DNA from: Winogradskyella psychrotolerans
GTDB lineage: Bacteria > Bacteroidota > Bacteroidia > Flavobacteriales > Flavobacteriaceae
Direction: 5' to 3'
Assembly (NCBI RefSeq): GCF_018860545.1
Contig: NZ_JAHKPN010000011.1
Span: forward strand, 620,001-684,000
Length of the DNA stretch: 64,000 bases
Shown here: in pieces, positions 61,423 to 64,000 of the stretch
How the letters are laid out: every line of letters starts with the position of its first letter
Numbering within the stretch: the first letter of the stretch is position 1
The notes under the pieces: generated by a model
The model's input: only the letters and a program-made list of their open reading frames with translations
Told to the model about the DNA's origin: nothing
The model's database searches: none
Position numbers and translations under genes: made by a program

Positions 61423-62319
61423 ATGTCCTCTAAAACGAGATTAGATCGCGCATACAATACTGCCAAACGTCTTAAGTTTGACGATACTTCAAAGATTATT
61501 TTATTTAGCGATTGTCACAGAGGAGATAATAGTTTTGCAGATGATTTTGCCAATAACCGAAATATTTATTTTCATGCCCTAAGACATTATTTTTTAGAAG
61601 GTTTTAGCTATTGTGAACTTGGAGATGGTGATGAGCTTTGGGAGAATTTATCTTTTGAGTCTATATTCAGTGCGCACAAAAACGTGTATATGTTGATGAA
61701 GCAATTTCATGATGAAAACCGTTTGCATATGATTTGGGGTAATCATGACATGGTGTATCGTGACCCAAAATATGTAGAAAAACATTTGAATACTTTTTTC
61801 GATCCAAAAACAGGTAATGATGAAGATTTATTCTGTGATATTAAATACCATGAAGGCATTATTTTAGAACATTCAGACACCAATCAAGAGTTATTTTTAA
61901 CCCATGGTCATCAAGCCGATTGGTGGAATTTTCTATTTTGGAAATGGAGCCGTTTTATGGTACGTGTGTTGTGGAAACCATTGAATGTTATGGGTATTGC
62001 AGATCCTACAAGTCCGGCTAAAAATTACACGGAACTCATTAAAATAGAAAAGAGAACCAAACGTTGGATTATTGAAAACAACAATTTAATCACCATCGTT
62101 GGCCATACACACCGACCACGTTTCCCTGAACCTGGAGACATTGCTTATTTTAATGATGGCAGCTGTGTGCATCCAAGAAGTATTACTGGCCTTGAAATTG
62201 AAAATGGTGAGATTTCATTAATAAAATGGCAAATTATAACGTCTGAAGATGGTAATTTGAAGATTGATCGTTTCTTATTGGAAGGCCCAACAAAGCTAGC
62301 TGATTATAAAACGAAGTAA
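61423..62319 (+). CDS. Metallophosphoesterase (calcineurin-like)
   Basis: The 298-residue cytoplasmic protein has the calcineurin-like metal motifs in order: FSDCHRGDN (about 28-36, D and H), GDGDELWEN (about 66-74), WGNHDMVYR (about 103-111), LTHGHQADWWN (about 165-175) and VGHTHRPRFPE (about 226-236). The GD-x-x-E-x-W pattern resembles UDP-2,3-diacylglucosamine hydrolase-like (LpxH-like) enzymes. However, substrate is unknown and the protein could act on another phosphoester. It is followed at 6 bp by an unknown membrane protein. Confidence 0.88.
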   Translation: MSSKTRLDRAYNTAKRLKFDDTSKIILFSDCHRGDNSFADDFANNRNIYFHALRHYFLEGFSYCELGDGDELWENLSFESIFSAHKNVYMLMKQFHDENRLHMIWGNHDMVYRDPKYVEKHLNTFFDPKTGNDEDLFCDIKYHEGIILEHSDTNQELFLTHGHQADWWNFLFWKWSRFMVRVLWKPLNVMGIADPTSPAKNYTELIKIEKRTKRWIIENNNLITIVGHTHRPRFPEPGDIAYFNDGSCVHPRSITGLEIENGEISLIKWQIITSEDGNLKIDRFLLEGPTKLADYKTK

Positions 62320-62324
62320 TTTTT

Positions 62325-62795
62325 ATGGAACTTTTAGAAATGTACTTCTGGATGATAATTATTATTTGTGGCGTTTTGAACGTCCCCATAATAGTTTTGA
62401 CTGAAGATTTGAAAACTAAAAAGAGATATAAGAAATACCTTAAAATTTCTTTTATTATTGGTCTAATTGGAATAGTAATACTTTTGACCGATTGGAATTA
62501 TCTCTGTGGTTACCAATGTATAGTTTATACATTTTCGCCATTTATAACATTACTCATCTGCAAAGCTGTAATGATATTATCTAAAAATATCACAAAAAAA
62601 GAAGGCTTTCAGATATATAGAAAACGACAAATTATTGGTAGCTCTAAAATAGAACTCTCTGACGGCATTTATCAAAAAAATAATGGAGATTTAAAACATA
62701 AAAGGTATTATAGTTGGTATACTTCTTTTATATCAGCGACACCTTTTATTCTTCTACTTCTATTATTAATCATTATAAAAGAGACTACGTGTTGA
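62325..62795 (+). CDS. Membrane protein of unknown function
   Basis: The 156-residue protein has about four membrane helices: about 8-26 (MIIIICGVLNVPIIVL), 42-60, 66-86 and a C-terminal FILLLLLLIII helix (about 140-153). A basic region (KKRYKKYLK, KRQIIGSSK) lies between. No family was recognised. It follows the metallophosphoesterase by 6 bp and is probably co-transcribed with it. It is convergent to the ferredoxin gene. Confidence 0.6.
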   Translation: MELLEMYFWMIIIICGVLNVPIIVLTEDLKTKKRYKKYLKISFIIGLIGIVILLTDWNYLCGYQCIVYTFSPFITLLICKAVMILSKNITKKEGFQIYRKRQIIGSSKIELSDGIYQKNNGDLKHKRYYSWYTSFISATPFILLLLLLIIIKETTC

Positions 62796-62827
62796 TATAA
62801 TCATGAGATCCCTGCTCTCAAAGGAAT

Positions 62828-63160
62828 TTAGGACTCTGGTGCCAACTCAACCTCCAAACCTTCCATGTCTGGTGTCATTTGAATTTGGCAACCTAAACGC
62901 GAATTATCCTTTACATAAAACGCTTCAGATAACATCGCTTCTTCATCGTCTTGCATTTCCGGTAATTCAGTATCGCTTAATACATAACATTGGCAAGAAG
63001 CACACATAGCCATACCTCCACAGATGCCGATGGTGCCTTCTGGAGCTAACTCAAAAGAACGCACAATTTCCATGAGGTTCATAGCCATATCTGTTGGAGC
63101 TTCAATTTGATGTTTAACTCCGTCTCTATCGATAATTGTTATATTTATGTCCTGTTCCAT
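62828..63160 (-). CDS. 2Fe-2S ferredoxin
   Basis: The 110-residue protein has the [2Fe-2S] cluster cysteines C47-G-G-M-A-M-C53-A-S-C56 in ICGGMAMCASCQCYV, with C90 in LGCQIQM as the fourth ligand. It is of the adrenodoxin/ISC type (MEQDINITIIDRDGVKHQIEAP). It should carry electrons from the reductase encoded just upstream on the same strand (FNR-type flavoprotein, 63390 onwards), and it may serve a monooxygenase or Fe-S cluster assembly. A REP-like palindrome separates the genes. Confidence 0.92.
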   Translation of the reverse strand: MEQDINITIIDRDGVKHQIEAPTDMAMNLMEIVRSFELAPEGTIGICGGMAMCASCQCYVLSDTELPEMQDDEEAMLSEAFYVKDNSRLGCQIQMTPDMEGLEVELAPES

Positions 63161-63162
63161 AA

Positions 63163-63190
63163 TACTTCCTGCGAAAGCAGGAATCTTTTA
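63163..63190. repeat. REP-like palindrome, copy 2
   Basis: TTCCTGCGAAAGCAGGAATC contains a TTCCTGC/GCAGGAA dyad with a GAAA loop. It is the same type as the element at 54893-54919. Confidence 0.55.
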
Positions 63191-63360
63191 TTTGTTATAC
63201 TAAGTTTCTCGAAGGAGAAATTAATTACTTATGGAGACCTCACTGTTCTATATTGAAACGTGTTCAGCGTAAAAACCTTTAAGGTCTAGTAATTTTGCTA
63301 ATTTATATAAAACCTACAAGATTTTAGATCCCTAATCGAAATATGTGCGTTTTCAATTTT

Positions 63361-63390
63361 CCCCTTTGGGGAATTAAAGGGGGCTTTTTT
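63361..63390. repeat. C/G-tract stem-loop region before the reductase end
   Basis: CCCCTTT and the GGGG/CCCC tracts (CCCCTTTGGGG, AAAGGGGG) allow alternative hairpins. The T run is on the + strand, so it is not a classic terminator for the minus-strand reductase. Confidence 0.4.
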
Positions 63391-64000
63391 TAATCTATAG
63401 CTTTCACAACAGCTTTTGGCGCTTCTTTTCGTGTACCGTCAAACCCATTAACTCCAGCAACGGTAGTATATTTTAAAACATAGCGTTTTCCTGGATTAAT
63501 AATTTGATAAGCCGATTGACACATTAATGTGGCTTCATGGAAACCACAAAGAATTAATTTTAATTTCCCTGGATACGTATTCACATCTCCAATAGCGAAA
63601 ATTCCTGGAATATTAGTTTGATAATCTAATGCGTTATCCACCTTAATGGCATTCTTTTCAATCTCTAGTCCCCAATTGGCAATAGGTCCTAATTTAGGAG
63701 ATAAGCCAAATAATGGAATAAAATGGTCTGTTTCTACAAGAATTGGTTCTTCATCTTTTTTAGTGACTTCAACACTTTCCACTTTCCCATTACCGTTTAT
63801 CGCTGTAATTTCTGCTGGCGTAATTAAATTTATTTTTCCAAGGTTTTTGAGTTCCTGTACTTTTTCAACAGAATCTAAATGTCCTCTAAACTCATTTCTT
63901 CTATGAATTAAAGTCACGCTTTCTGCTATATCACTTAAAAAGATGCTCCAATCTAAAGCCGAATCTCCACCACCTGCAATGACCACTTTTTTACCGCGAT
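63390..64000 (-). CDS. Ferredoxin/flavodoxin-NADP+ reductase, thioredoxin-reductase-like (partial)
   Basis: The gene runs off the right window edge; the visible 203 residues are the C-terminal part. The NADP-binding GGGDSALDWS (A-x-x-S after GGGDS) and the IHRRNEFRGH segment are typical. The FAD segment FAIGDVNTYPGKLKLILCGFHEA is near the end. The lack of a redox CxxC in this half favours the FNR (TrxR-like, type 2) family. It is likely the reductase for the ferredoxin gene directly downstream. Confidence 0.9.
   Translation of the reverse strand, partial: RGKKVVIAGGGDSALDWSIFLSDIAESVTLIHRRNEFRGHLDSVEKVQELKNLGKINLITPAEITAINGNGKVESVEVTKKDEEPILVETDHFIPLFGLSPKLGPIANWGLEIEKNAIKVDNALDYQTNIPGIFAIGDVNTYPGKLKLILCGFHEATLMCQSAYQIINPGKRYVLKYTTVAGVNGFDGTRKEAPKAVVKAID

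Overview
The window looks like chromosome from a low-GC member of the Flavobacteriaceae (Bacteroidota). Evidence: TAnnTTTG -7 promoter elements with little Shine-Dalgarno signal, a secreted protein with a type IX secretion C-terminal sorting domain, a DnaE carrying its own N-terminal proofreading exonuclease, BlaI/BlaR1-TonB regulatory proteins, bS16 with an acidic tail, and families typical of the group (DUF4407, DUF4230, DUF6252, DUF456). No phage, IS element or CRISPR array was seen.

Layout. 1-4.7 kb: the end of a BlaR1/TonB-type protein, a DUF4407 membrane protein, an NTF2-like lipoprotein, a STAS protein, a tiny membrane protein and PhnA. 4.8-18.3 kb: a polysaccharide locus with ManA, a degenerate GT2, a response regulator fused to a GT2 glycosyltransferase, a GT-C-like membrane protein, an Ig-like secreted protein, a membrane-anchored GH5-like hydrolase, a GT4, a flippase and a TPR/outer-membrane barrel protein. 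18.3-20.2 kb: two single-gene cassettes (a HEPN-like protein and a CPBP protease) separated and flanked by attC-like repeats. 20.4-23 kb: a T9SS cargo protein. 23.4-29.9 kb: a seven-gene, tightly coupled signalling operon: REC, H-NOX, PAS kinase, FIST, second kinase, HPt and LytTR regulator. 30-34.6 kb: a frameshifted DUF4230 gene, YjbR, a cyclase, HemW, an LprI-like protein, RuvC and an OMP. 34.6-36.7 kb: a flippase-like protein and a GT2. 36.8-41.2 kb: a BlaI/BlaR1/TPR/TonB-like operon. 41.4-47.3 kb: DUF456, a LuxR-type two-component pair, a 57-aa secreted peptide, tRNA-Asp, DUF58 and thioredoxin. 47.6-52 kb: dnaE. 52.3-64 kb: a Ca-repeat lipoprotein, rpsP, rimM, a tRNA methyltransferase, a glutaryl-CoA-type dehydrogenase, a 1149-aa protein that is probably PPi-type PEP carboxykinase, an SGNH lipoprotein, a metallophosphoesterase, a 2Fe-2S ferredoxin and a truncated ferredoxin/thioredoxin reductase.

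Main hypothesis. The signalling operon encodes two candidate nitric-oxide sensors (a complete H-NOX and a FIST/NosP-type protein), two kinases, an HPt and a LytTR regulator. A motif reading CCATTCGTC on the minus strand, one base away from the classic AlgR box of Pseudomonas, occurs 51-53 bp upstream of the -7-like element of this operon and also of three minus-strand transcription units of the polysaccharide locus. At two of the four sites the motif is repeated at a 21-bp period. This suggests that the LytTR regulator controls both its own operon and the exopolysaccharide locus, linking NO or redox sensing to biofilm matrix. The REC-GT2 fusion could add direct phosphorylation control of a glycosyltransferase. 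The link is inferred from sequence only.

Second highlight. The 18.3-20.2 kb region has the architecture of integron cassettes: complementary core arms at each cassette boundary, gene stop codons inside the core, and a conserved foldable repeat of about 125 bp. No integrase gene is present in the window.
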